Assembly: GCF_019970065.1 (NCBI RefSeq)
Contig: NZ_JAHXYH010000004.1
Span: forward strand, 248,001 to 312,000
Direction: 5' to 3'
From: Chryseobacterium sp. OSA05B
Lineage (GTDB): Bacteria; Bacteroidota; Bacteroidia; Flavobacteriales; Weeksellaceae
DNA length: 64,000 nucleotides
In this document: one piece after another, positions 15,508 to 24,316 of the stretch
How positions within the stretch are numbered: the first letter of the stretch is position 1
Layout: every line of letters starts with the position of its first letter
Program-made: the position numbers and the translations under genes
Notes under the pieces: model-generated
What the model was told of the DNA's origin: nothing
The model's input: only the letters and a program-made list of their open reading frames with translations
Databases searched by the model: none

Positions 15508-18462
15508 ATGAGGAGAACACCATGTAAAATTGGTGCATTGGCCATGATTCTATTGGCAGAATTAGCCTTTGCACAGGAAAAAGACAGTATTTCGAAAGAA
15601 CAGGCTATCAAGGAGGTGGTAGTTGTCGCTTTCGGAAAGCAGAAAAAAGAAGAAATAACAGGATCGGTACAGTCTCTGAAAACCAAGGATCTGGCCAATC
15701 TTCAAAACGGAAACATCCTTCAGGGGATCGGAGGGAAAGTAGCTGGGGTACAGGTGGTATCTTCCGGTCAGCCCGGATCGCAGCCTATCATAAGAATGAG
15801 GGGAATAGGTTCCATTAATGCATCAAGTGATCCGTTAATTGTCCTAGATGGAATTCCTTACAACGGAAACCTGAACAGCATTCCGGGATCAGATATAGAG
15901 AGCATTTCTTTTCTTGAAGATGCTTCTTCCAACGCCCTGTATGGCTCCAGAGGCGCAAACGGTGTGATCATCGTGAATACGAAAAGAGGTAAATCCAAAG
16001 GTCTTCACATCGAAGCAGATGTAAAAACAGGGGTGAATTTCAGATCCATCGAAGATTATTCGGTGTATACATCGCCACAGGATTATTATACGGCGTATTA
16101 CAACCGCGCAAGAGTGGGTGAAGTGGCCAGATTAACGCAGCCGGGAGCGGTCCCTTCAGGAGCCAGCCCTCATGATGTAGGTCTTACAGCCCTGAATAAG
16201 TTGGGGTATAATGCTTACAGCGTTCCTTTTAATCAGCTGATAGGAAAGGATGGCGTTTTTAATCCTGATGCTAAATTATTATATCAGGACAACTGGAAAA
16301 AACTGATTTTTAAATCGGGATTACGACGGGAAGCCAGCGTAGGAATCACGGCGAATGGGGATCAGGTGAAATCCTATACTTCATTAAATTATCTGGATGA
16401 TAAAGGATATCTTATTGGATCCGGGTTTGAAAGATTTGGGTTAAGATCCAATCTGGATTATGCGATTACCCCAAAATTAAAGTTGACCAGCAGCCTTTCC
16501 TATACCTACAGTAAGCAGGATTTTGGTGAGACCGGTGGATTTTCCAATCCTTTTCAGTTTGCAAGAAATATAGCGCCTTTTTATCCTGTTTTTCTGAGGG
16601 ATGACAATTATAATATTCTGTATGACAACACGGGACAGGTATTGTACGATTATGGTGACGGGCAGGGACCCAACGGTGCCACGAGATCTTATGCGGTTTT
16701 TGAAAATCCTGTCGGAAATCTTCAGTACGATAAATCGCAGACAACCAATAATATAACGAATGCTAATCTGGGCCTGAATTATGAAATTATTAAAGGATTA
16801 GATTTCACCTATAATTTCGGAGCTTATCTGGAAAACACAAAGAACCTTCAGTTTGGAAACACATTGGGAGGAACGTCTTCATCAGTGGGAGGAAATATCA
16901 ATATGGGGTCTATCTTTAAATATACCTTAAATCATCAACAGTTATTGACCTATCAGAAAAAATTTGATAAACACAGTTTTAATATTCTGGCAGGGCATGA
17001 GCTGAACAAAATAAAAAGTGACGGCTTTTCAGGAACCAAACAGCAGCTCTTATTACCCAATTCGCTGTCTTTTGATAACGCAGTAAGAATAACAGATTTA
17101 TCCGGAAACGGCTATGAATATGCTGTGGAAGGCTATTTTACAAGGTTACTTTATAATTATGACAGTAAATATTTCTTCAATGCCAATATCAGAAGAGACG
17201 GTTCTTCAGTATTTTCTCCGGAGAGCAGATGGGGTAATTTTTACGGCTTAGGGGTAGCATGGAATGTGGCTAAAGAAGACTTCATTAAAGATAATACCGT
17301 CATCAATTCATTAAGACTAAAAGCCTCTTACGGGCAGCAGGGAAATGATAATATCTTGCTGGACGGTTCTTCAAGGGATTATTATGCTTATCAGGATATC
17401 TACGGAATCAATAATTTTGGAGATGACAAACCCGTTCTGTCCCTTAAAAAACAGGGAAATAAAGATTTAAAATGGGAAACTTCCAAAAATCTGAATGCCG
17501 GATTTGAAATTTCTCTTTTAAAAAACCGGATCAATCTGAATGCCGATTATTTTGAAAGAAAAGTCTCAGATATGATTTATGCACTTCCTTTGCCTCCATC
17601 CAACGCCGGTTCCTTTATAAAATACGGAAACATCGGAGATATGATCAACAAAGGAGTACAGGCCAGTCTGAATCTGGAAATTCTCCGTTCAGATCAGTTC
17701 CAGTGGAATGTGTACGGAAATGCGACCCATTACAAAAATAAGATCACTAAACTGCCTGCGGAGCAAAGAAATACAGGTCTCGTAAGCGGTCTGTTTATTC
17801 TTTCGGAAGGCGGTGACAGATATACTTATTATCTGAAAGAATTTGCAGGTGTAAATCCTCAAAACGGTGACGCGCAATGGTATAAAACAGTATTTAACCC
17901 AGCGACACAAAGAGAGGAAAGAACGATTACCAATAATTATAAAGAGGCAACAGACTATAACACCGGAAAATCAGCGATTCCTAAAGTGTATGGTGGTTTC
18001 GGGACAGATTTCACGTATAAAGGGATCAGTTTAGCGGTTAATTTCGCCTACCAGTTTGGAGGCTATGGATACGACGATATCTACAGATCTTTATTCCATT
18101 CCGATACGTATGCTTCCAATTATTCAACAGATTTAAGCAAAACATGGACACCGGAAAACCCGAATGCAGAATTGCCAAGAGTAGATCTGACATCAACCAA
18201 TCAGAACGGAAATTCAACGCTTTACCTGATCAAATCGGATTACATCAGCCTTCAGGATGTTACTTTATCCTATCAGTTGCCGGAGAATTTTGCACAACAG
18301 GCAGGTTTATCAGGTCTGAAAGTGTATGTCACAGGAAACAATCTTTACTTATGGTCTAAAAGAAAAGGGTATGATCCGAGAGCTTCATTAACGGGAGTAT
18401 CAGATCCGTACAGATATTCACTGCTGTCAAGCGTTTCTTTAGGATTTAAACTAAACTTTTAA
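15508..18462 (+). CDS. SusC/RagA-type TonB-linked outer-membrane protein
   Basis: The protein has about 984 residues: a signal peptide (LAMILLAELAFAQ), then directly a short TonB-box-like KEVVVVAFGKQKKEEITGSV and the plug domain with GKVAGVQVVSSGQPG, RMRGIGSINASSDPLIVLDG and ALYGSRGANGVIIVNTK. The barrel follows, ending YSLLSSVSLGFKLNF. The usual 80-residue carboxypeptidase-regulatory-like domain between signal peptide and plug is missing. It would take up glycans or peptides with the SusD partner encoded 5 bp downstream. The ATG at 15508 is preferred to 15442 because it starts a proper signal peptide. Confidence 0.93.
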   Translation: MRRTPCKIGALAMILLAELAFAQEKDSISKEQAIKEVVVVAFGKQKKEEITGSVQSLKTKDLANLQNGNILQGIGGKVAGVQVVSSGQPGSQPIIRMRGIGSINASSDPLIVLDGIPYNGNLNSIPGSDIESISFLEDASSNALYGSRGANGVIIVNTKRGKSKGLHIEADVKTGVNFRSIEDYSVYTSPQDYYTAYYNRARVGEVARLTQPGAVPSGASPHDVGLTALNKLGYNAYSVPFNQLIGKDGVFNPDAKLLYQDNWKKLIFKSGLRREASVGITANGDQVKSYTSLNYLDDKGYLIGSGFERFGLRSNLDYAITPKLKLTSSLSYTYSKQDFGETGGFSNPFQFARNIAPFYPVFLRDDNYNILYDNTGQVLYDYGDGQGPNGATRSYAVFENPVGNLQYDKSQTTNNITNANLGLNYEIIKGLDFTYNFGAYLENTKNLQFGNTLGGTSSSVGGNINMGSIFKYTLNHQQLLTYQKKFDKHSFNILAGHELNKIKSDGFSGTKQQLLLPNSLSFDNAVRITDLSGNGYEYAVEGYFTRLLYNYDSKYFFNANIRRDGSSVFSPESRWGNFYGLGVAWNVAKEDFIKDNTVINSLRLKASYGQQGNDNILLDGSSRDYYAYQDIYGINNFGDDKPVLSLKKQGNKDLKWETSKNLNAGFEISLLKNRINLNADYFERKVSDMIYALPLPPSNAGSFIKYGNIGDMINKGVQASLNLEILRSDQFQWNVYGNATHYKNKITKLPAEQRNTGLVSGLFILSEGGDRYTYYLKEFAGVNPQNGDAQWYKTVFNPATQREERTITNNYKEATDYNTGKSAIPKVYGGFGTDFTYKGISLAVNFAYQFGGYGYDDIYRSLFHSDTYASNYSTDLSKTWTPENPNAELPRVDLTSTNQNGNSTLYLIKSDYISLQDVTLSYQLPENFAQQAGLSGLKVYVTGNNLYLWSKRKGYDPRASLTGVSDPYRYSLLSSVSLGFKLNF

Positions 18463-18467
18463 AAAAG

Positions 18468-19928
18468 ATGAAAACAATAAAATATTTTATAGCAGCTTTA
18501 TCCATCAGCATGATCACCAATAGCTGCGCGAATGATTTAGATACACTTCCGGAAGGCGATATTTCCGGTGAACAATTGAGTAATGACCAGTCGAAACCCG
18601 AAAAAATACTTGGAGGAATCTATCTGGATCTCCGCAGCAACGGGGCTGGCGGTTCTACAGCACACTCTGACTTCGGGATTATGGCCATCAAAGGAGGGTC
18701 TGATCTGATGTCGAATGATGTAATACAGGCTACCAATCAGCATTTGGGAATGTTTTACAACTATGAAGCGACCAATGCCAGCAACTCCGCAGCGGAATTT
18801 GTGTGGACGACTTTTTACGCAAGGATATTTGTGATCAATAAACTTCTGGATGATTTAAAAAACGATACCAAAAACAATAATGCAGCCATCAAAGGGCAGT
18901 TGCTTGCCCTGAGAGCATATTCTTATTTTTATCTGGTTCGTTTCTATGCTAAAAGCTACAAAGACAATCAGTCGGCTCCGGGACTTCCACTGGTGCTGAC
19001 AAGTAATAATCAAAGCCAGGGTCTAGCAAGATCGTCGGTATACGATGTGTATCAGCAGATTAAAAGAGATATTGAAGAATCCATTGTCCTTTTGGATACG
19101 TATGCGCGTCCGTCCAAAGCTCAGATAGACCAAAGAACAGCAAAAGCCATTGCCTCTGAAATATATCTTGAAACGGGAGATTACACTAGGGCCGCGAAAT
19201 ATGCCAATGAAAGCAAGCAGGGAATCGCATTGATGACCGAAAATGATTATACCACAACAGGTTTCTCAAACATCAATAATCCTGAGGTTTTATGGGGCTT
19301 CCATAACACGGTATCTACCATGAGCATCGGAAACTACTACGCTTCATTCTTCTCTATGTTTGATAATACCAACGAAGGCTATGCCGGTGCTGCAAAAATC
19401 TACAAGCTGATCGATAAACGTCTTTATGATGCGATACCAAACACCGATTACCGTAAAAAGGTATTCAATGGAAGTCAGAGCACTGCGTATACCTTCAATG
19501 CCAAGACGAAAAACTATCCTGCTTATGTAAACTGGAAATTTAAAGACCCTACACTTTTTGAGGGAGATTATATCTACGTCAGAGCGTCCTCTCTTTATTA
19601 TATAGAAGCGGAAGCATTGGCCAGACAGGGAAAAGAAGCGGAAGCCAAACAGGTTTTATATGAAATCACGTCTAAAAGAAACAGTGCCTACACTTTATCC
19701 GTTAAAACAGGAAACGACCTCATCAATGAGATCATTCTTCAAAAAAGGATTGAACTTTGGGGGGAAGGCTACGCCTGGTTTGATATGAAGAGACTGGGAA
19801 CACCGTTGGAAAGAATATATCCGGGAACCAACCATACATTCGGAAGGCTGAACCTTTCCCCGGATAAATTTATATTTCAGATTCCTAATAAAGAGATTAA
19901 TAACAATCCTCAGATTATACAGAATTGA
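18468..19928 (+). CDS. SusD/RagB-family nutrient-binding lipoprotein
   Basis: This 486-residue lipoprotein (MITNSC lipobox) has the SusD layout: an N-terminal TPR-like region with NKLLDDLK and KGQLLALRAYSYFYLVRFYAK, DVYQQIKRDIEESIVLLD in the middle, and the C-terminal family motif IILQKRIELWGEGYAWFDMKR followed by NPQIIQN at the end. It caps the SusC barrel on the cell surface and captures the substrate. No glycoside hydrolase or protease is encoded beside it, so the substrate cannot be assigned. A strong terminator follows. Confidence 0.93.
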   Translation: MKTIKYFIAALSISMITNSCANDLDTLPEGDISGEQLSNDQSKPEKILGGIYLDLRSNGAGGSTAHSDFGIMAIKGGSDLMSNDVIQATNQHLGMFYNYEATNASNSAAEFVWTTFYARIFVINKLLDDLKNDTKNNNAAIKGQLLALRAYSYFYLVRFYAKSYKDNQSAPGLPLVLTSNNQSQGLARSSVYDVYQQIKRDIEESIVLLDTYARPSKAQIDQRTAKAIASEIYLETGDYTRAAKYANESKQGIALMTENDYTTTGFSNINNPEVLWGFHNTVSTMSIGNYYASFFSMFDNTNEGYAGAAKIYKLIDKRLYDAIPNTDYRKKVFNGSQSTAYTFNAKTKNYPAYVNWKFKDPTLFEGDYIYVRASSLYYIEAEALARQGKEAEAKQVLYEITSKRNSAYTLSVKTGNDLINEIILQKRIELWGEGYAWFDMKRLGTPLERIYPGTNHTFGRLNLSPDKFIFQIPNKEINNNPQIIQN

Positions 19929-19981
19929 TAAGCAGATCTCGGATTTGTTTTAGAATAGATTGTGATTAAAGAACAGGATAA

Positions 19982-20009
19982 CCGGAGTTTTTAGTACTCC
20001 GGTTTTTTT
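19982..20009 (+). terminator. Terminator of SusC/SusD operon
   Basis: CCGGAGT (19982-19988) pairs with ACTCCGG (19996-20002), followed by seven Ts. Confidence 0.9.
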
Positions 20010-20138
20010 GTGGTTAAAAAAAGCATTCTTCATCCTACAGGTAATCCCGTTTTTCCTACACTTAATCAAAATCATTGTACACTTAATAAGTCCTGATTGT
20101 GGGATTTTATAGCAAGAAGTAATTTCAGACAAAGAATT

Positions 20139-21620
20139 ATGTATATGAAACCAATTTTCAAAAAGCAGTATATGATAGTACTGTGTTCGCTGTTTTTTCT
20201 CTGGAGTTGTGAAGATGAGCTTCAGCAAAATAAAAAAACAGACAATGAGTTATTATTAAAAAAAACTTCGTCAAAGGTGACATTACCCTGTTCCACCCCG
20301 TCCTTATCCAATGGAATGTTGGAATTTACCGATGAAAAACAGTTCTATTGTTACTACGATTACCTGACGGATGTAGCTTCCACACCCAATGAAGACATGA
20401 GTGAAAATGACTTTTTACTGGAAGTAGAACAGGTTTTGGGTCTGAATTCCCTAAGAGCAGATGCGTTTGCAAAATTTGAGCAGAAAAATGCCATCGGCTG
20501 GACTTCTTATCAGGAAATTCCTGAAGAACACTGGATCACTTCCAATATCCTTCGTTCTATTTTAAATGTAAACAGAGAAGTAAAAGTGGGGAATTATGTA
20601 TTGAAGTATATCAATCCTGAATTTATAGTTTCCGTAAAGGCAGACCACCCTGAAGTAATGAAAAAAGTGGAAGCGCTTGGAGATCATCCCACACTGGAAC
20701 AGATATTAGAACTCGATCCGGTGAGAGAAATTATATCTGTGTCTTCTCCTAAAATATTAAAAAGAGAGTTTGGAACCGTTGATTTTGCAGATGCCAAAGG
20801 AATCAGAGGGACGCCCATTCCCCTGCAGATTTTCAGATTAAGCGGTACCGTGTATGAAAACTTTATCTGCGGAAATCCCGGGAAAGTAAAATTTGAAGGA
20901 TTTACCTTAAGCCGCCTGTCCGTTCCCCAGCAGGCCCGATACAGAATTGAATTTAATGACGGAACCAATGCTGCTGCTGAATTTATGCTCCTTCCCAATC
21001 AGTACATTTTGCCGGCTATTGAGCATGTTTATCCGGCTACAAATACCACTTACCATCCTACGATTAAAGTAAAGTCAATCAGTCCATACAGTAATGCAAG
21101 CGCATGGAATGTGGTTCAGACCTATAATGTCTATGTGAGATCGATGGATCAGTCCTGCTCTTCAGATGCAAGAGGAGCACTAAAAGACCTTGTTATTAAT
21201 TCTTCCAATGTATTGCGGGGTAAAGTAGACTATTATAATTGGAGTGCTTTTCCTTTTATTAACCCAAGATCTTCGCTGGCAGGGTGGACAGAGCTGCATC
21301 ATATTGATAACAACGGAAACTGGAACAGAAGAAAAGATAAGAAAACAACACTTTGCGTGAAATTCTTAGAAGGGAAATTGTATCAGGCAAATTTCTCAGC
21401 TCCAATCAATTCCAGTTTTTGTACTGATCCCATTTATCTGCCTGTTGAATATGAGTGCAGATCAAATACCAACCAGAAAAGAATGGAAAAGCACATGGGA
21501 ATGTACAATACCAATACTTATGCAAAAGCTATGTTGTCTTTCCTTACGGTACAGCATGAAGTAGGAACATCAGATGGAGTAAACGGAAGTTTCAAGCAAA
21601 CGATATACGGCTGCCCGTAA
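20139..21620 (+). CDS. Large lipoprotein of unknown function
   Basis: The protein has about 493 residues and begins with a lipoprotein signal (MIVLCSLFFLWSC). The early part carries predicted helices around EMSENDFLLEVEQVLGLNSLRADAF and resembles the DUF-type N-termini of secreted Bacteroidota proteins. The later part is beta-rich, with several Cys (FICGNPG, QSCSSD, FCTD, YECRS) that may form disulfides. No catalytic motif is recognised. The start at 20139 (or the ATG at 20145) is chosen over an upstream TTG because it begins the signal peptide. It has its own transcript between two terminators. Confidence 0.65.
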   Translation: MYMKPIFKKQYMIVLCSLFFLWSCEDELQQNKKTDNELLLKKTSSKVTLPCSTPSLSNGMLEFTDEKQFYCYYDYLTDVASTPNEDMSENDFLLEVEQVLGLNSLRADAFAKFEQKNAIGWTSYQEIPEEHWITSNILRSILNVNREVKVGNYVLKYINPEFIVSVKADHPEVMKKVEALGDHPTLEQILELDPVREIISVSSPKILKREFGTVDFADAKGIRGTPIPLQIFRLSGTVYENFICGNPGKVKFEGFTLSRLSVPQQARYRIEFNDGTNAAAEFMLLPNQYILPAIEHVYPATNTTYHPTIKVKSISPYSNASAWNVVQTYNVYVRSMDQSCSSDARGALKDLVINSSNVLRGKVDYYNWSAFPFINPRSSLAGWTELHHIDNNGNWNRRKDKKTTLCVKFLEGKLYQANFSAPINSSFCTDPIYLPVEYECRSNTNQKRMEKHMGMYNTNTYAKAMLSFLTVQHEVGTSDGVNGSFKQTIYGCP

Positions 21621-21650
21621 TCTGAATTATTTTGATGTTTAATACATAAA

Positions 21651-21674
21651 GGCCCGGCAATTTGCCGGGCCTTA
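21651..21674 (+). terminator. Hairpin after large lipoprotein gene
   Basis: GGCCCGGCAA (21651-21660) and TTGCCGGGCC (21662-21671) form a perfect 10-bp stem. Only TT follows, so termination may be weak. Confidence 0.7.
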
Positions 21675-21922
21675 CTAACAAGATTAAGTGTAAAATTTAG
21701 CCCGTTAAGGCAAAAGGATAATTCAAATATTTTCAGATTTCTATTGAACTTAATCTATGTCTGGGGATTGATAGTATGAGGCATTTATTATTTGATATTT
21801 TCTAATGGTAAATTTTCAATACGGCAAAATTAGGATGACAACGTATTATTCTTTATAAAAAATAGGGTGATATGACTGAATAAGGTGATGAAATGTGTTT
21901 TTTTGATGATGAAACGTTGAGG

Positions 21923-21952
21923 TACATTTTAAATGGCGTATTGTACGTTTCA
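21923..21952 (+). promoter_or_regulatory. LytTR-type operator candidate before the kinase gene
   Basis: TACATTTTA (21923-21931) and TACGTTTCA (21944-21952) are direct repeats with start-to-start spacing of 21 bp, about two helical turns. The same motif at the same spacing lies before the RND operon at 24215-24244. This fits LytTR dimers, which bind two 9-bp direct repeats. The site is 84 bp before the kinase start, which suggests autoregulation. Confidence 0.6.
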
Positions 21953-22035
21953 CCGGCTGTTTTCGCAGGCTCGTTCAAAATAGAAAGATTTCCTATCAAA
22001 TCAATTTTTATATTTACACTTACAAAGTCCCGAAT

Positions 22036-23154
22036 ATGAACAGGATTGCCAAGATCAGAAAAAAAATAACCCGAAACAGGAAAATTATTTCCACCGCAAA
22101 AAGAAGACTGGTGATCTGGCTGGTGGCTATCATTACCTTTTATATTTTTTCCTATCTGATTGACCCGTTTGATCCTGCATGGATGGATTATCTCAACGGG
22201 CCGTGGCAACTTATGGTAGAAGATCTGTTGTGGGTATTCCTTTTCTCTGTCCTTCTGTCGGAGGTGAGTATATTCATCGACAGGACCCTTAATAAGCTCC
22301 TTCCCTGGAGCAATAGAACGGTTAAAAGACTTCTGATACAGTGCGGTCTTCAGATTGTAGGAAGTGTGCTGATCATCATCATCGTCAACTTTATCATAGA
22401 AAGCACCACAGAAAATCTGACCAAACTCGATTACCGCAAGGAATTCACACTTTTAGGGCAATGGGTCGCGACGAATATCATTATTTCACTTATTATCAGT
22501 GCTTTTAATACTGTTGATTATTTGCTCGAAAACTGGAAAAAAACCGCAGAAGAGGCTGCCCAGCATAAACTCAGGGCTTCAAAACATAAGCAGGCCGCAA
22601 TGGCTGCAGAACTTCAGGCGCTTAAACTACAGATAGATCCCCATTTTATCTTTAATAATCTCAGTGTGCTTTCTGAACTTATTCTGGAAGATCAGCAGCT
22701 GGGTTACGAGTATTCCGAGAAATTTGCAAGAGTCTACCGTTATCTTCTCGTTAATTCCGGGAAAGATGTCATTGCTGTAGAAGAAGAATTGAAATTTCTG
22801 GAATCCTATATTTTTCTGATTGAAAAAAGAATCGGAAACGGCGTTATATTTAAGATTGATGTCCAAGAAGAACACCGCAAAATGCACACCGTTCCGTTGT
22901 CTCTTCAGTTGCTGGTTGAAAATGCCATTAAACATAATCAAACCTCAAAAACTAATCCGCTGGTAATAGAAGTTTATACGCTTCCAACTGGAGAACTGGT
23001 CGTTGCGAATACATTTCTACCGCTGATCAATAAACCGGATTCTTCAGGTGTAGGGTTGAGAAATATCAAAGCGAGATATGAGATTCTAGGCTACGGAAAG
23101 CCGGAAATAGAAAAGACAGAAAACAAATTCATTGTAAAACTTCCCCTGATATGA
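22036..23154 (+). CDS. LytS/YehU-type sensor histidine kinase
   Basis: The 372-residue protein has four membrane segments in the first 165 residues (about 30-48, 63-84, 99-122, 139-160). A coiled-coil-like helix follows, then the His_kinase domain with LKLQIDPHFIFNNLSVLSEL (phospho-acceptor His in DPHFIFNNL), LLVENAIKHN as the N box, and a C-terminal GVGLRNIKARYEILG ATP-lid motif. It would phosphorylate the LytTR regulator, whose gene overlaps by 4 bp. The signal is unknown; the RND pump genes downstream suggest that the pair senses envelope stress or a toxic compound. Confidence 0.92.
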   Translation: MNRIAKIRKKITRNRKIISTAKRRLVIWLVAIITFYIFSYLIDPFDPAWMDYLNGPWQLMVEDLLWVFLFSVLLSEVSIFIDRTLNKLLPWSNRTVKRLLIQCGLQIVGSVLIIIIVNFIIESTTENLTKLDYRKEFTLLGQWVATNIIISLIISAFNTVDYLLENWKKTAEEAAQHKLRASKHKQAAMAAELQALKLQIDPHFIFNNLSVLSELILEDQQLGYEYSEKFARVYRYLLVNSGKDVIAVEEELKFLESYIFLIEKRIGNGVIFKIDVQEEHRKMHTVPLSLQLLVENAIKHNQTSKTNPLVIEVYTLPTGELVVANTFLPLINKPDSSGVGLRNIKARYEILGYGKPEIEKTENKFIVKLPLI

Positions 23155-23918
23155 AGATTAATAAGATTTTAATCATCGAAGATGAAAAATTGAATGCAGA
23201 CCGATTGAAAAGGCTTCTTTTAAAACTGAGGCCTCACGTAGAGATTATGTCGGTAGAAGAATCCATTACTTCAGCTGTGGATTGGCTGAATCATCATCCG
23301 GCTCCCGATATGATTATGATGGATGTACGCCTGGCAGACGGTCTTAGCTTTGAAATCTTTAATAAATTTGACATCCGCAGCCCGGTGATTTTTACAACAG
23401 CGTATGACGAATACGCGGTTCAGGCTTTTAAATACAACAGCATAGACTATCTTCTGAAACCGATAGACGAAGATGAGCTTGAAGCCGCATTGAGACGCTA
23501 CGAAACCTTTATAGAAAACGTTCCGTTCGTAGGAACAGCCATTGAAGGGCTATTGAATTATATCCAGCCCAAAGACTACAGAAAACGCTTCCTTCTTGCC
23601 CACCGCGACGGATATAAAACCGTTTTGGCCGAAGATATCCTCTATTTTTACACAGAACTCGGAATCAGCAAAGCAGTACTGAATACCGGTGCCATCGAAA
23701 ACGTTCCTCAAACCCTCGAAGAACTGGAAAGACAGCTGGATCCGAAATTCTTTTTCCGGGCGAACAGACAGTTCATTATCCACATAGACTCTGTAAAACA
23801 GGTTTTGAACCACTTCAATGGAAAACTAAAACTGGAACTCAGAAAACAGCAGCCTGACATGGAAGTCATCGTCAGCAGAGAAAAAGCCTCTGTCTTCAAA
23901 TCCTGGATGGATTATTAA
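23151..23918 (+). CDS. LytTR-family response regulator
   Basis: This 255-residue regulator has a receiver domain with IIEDEK, phospho-acceptor Asp in MIMMDVRLADGLSF, a Thr/Ala switch (VIFTTAYDEYAV) and the Lys of LLKPIDED. Its C-terminal LytTR DNA-binding domain has RFLLAHRDGYKTVLAEDILYF and FFRANRQFIIHIDSV. It is translationally coupled to the kinase. Direct repeats before both the kinase gene and the RND operon are its likely binding sites, so it probably regulates the efflux genes. Confidence 0.93.
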   Translation: MKINKILIIEDEKLNADRLKRLLLKLRPHVEIMSVEESITSAVDWLNHHPAPDMIMMDVRLADGLSFEIFNKFDIRSPVIFTTAYDEYAVQAFKYNSIDYLLKPIDEDELEAALRRYETFIENVPFVGTAIEGLLNYIQPKDYRKRFLLAHRDGYKTVLAEDILYFYTELGISKAVLNTGAIENVPQTLEELERQLDPKFFFRANRQFIIHIDSVKQVLNHFNGKLKLELRKQQPDMEVIVSREKASVFKSWMDY

Positions 23919-24123
23919 AACCAGGTACGGGATTCGGGTTTGAGAGTTTCGGAAAGTTATGAGCTATAAATGATGAGTCATGTAAATCAGATCTTGAAGT
24001 TGGAGGGCTTTTATATTTCACTTATGTAGCAAAATTAACCATTCCCTTCTTAGCCTCAACCTAATAAAGTCTCATGTCTGATGTCTCGTTTCTGAAATCT
24101 GACATCCTGTAAATAATAAACCT

Positions 24124-24157
24124 CCCTCATGATCCGTATTCGTGAGGGATTTTTTTC
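24124..24157 (+). terminator. Terminator of the LytS/LytTR pair
   Basis: CCCTCA (24124-24129) pairs with TGAGGG (24143-24148), followed by A and a run of seven to eight Ts. Confidence 0.8.
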
Positions 24158-24214
24158 AGGGATATACAGCCTTTATCCTCAAAAACAGCACAAAACTTTT
24201 CATTTTCCTTAGTC

Positions 24215-24244
24215 TACGTTTCATCTGCGATTAATTACGTTTCA
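24215..24244 (+). promoter_or_regulatory. LytTR-type operator candidate before RND operon
   Basis: TACGTTTCA occurs at 24215-24223 and again, identical, at 24236-24244. The start-to-start distance is 21 bp, matching the pair before the kinase gene. It is 73 bp upstream of the adaptor start. The T-A-C-G-T-T core fits the general LytTR half-site pattern; the last two bases do not. Confidence 0.65.
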
Positions 24245-24316
24245 CCCGATTTCTTCATCCGTATCCTTATTCTGTGAACTTATTTTGCAAGTGTAAAATT
24301 TAAAATAAATATAATT

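Larger units (their letters stand above)
21621..22035. other. Intergenic stretch with terminator and LytTR-like repeats
   Basis: Apart from the hairpin at 21651-21674 and the direct repeats at 21923-21952, nothing gene-like is seen. It should hold the promoter of the LytS/LytTR pair. Confidence 0.5.
23919..24316. repeat. Intergenic stretch: dispersed repeat, terminator, operator
   Basis: Bases 23930-24110 repeat words found at 2445-2680: GATTCGGGTTTGAGAG, TTATGTAGCAAAATTAACCATTC, CCTCAACCT and GTCTGATGTCTCGTTTCTGAAATCTGACATC in the same order. A terminator (24124-24157) and LytTR-like repeats (24215-24244) follow. No gene is seen. Confidence 0.65.
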
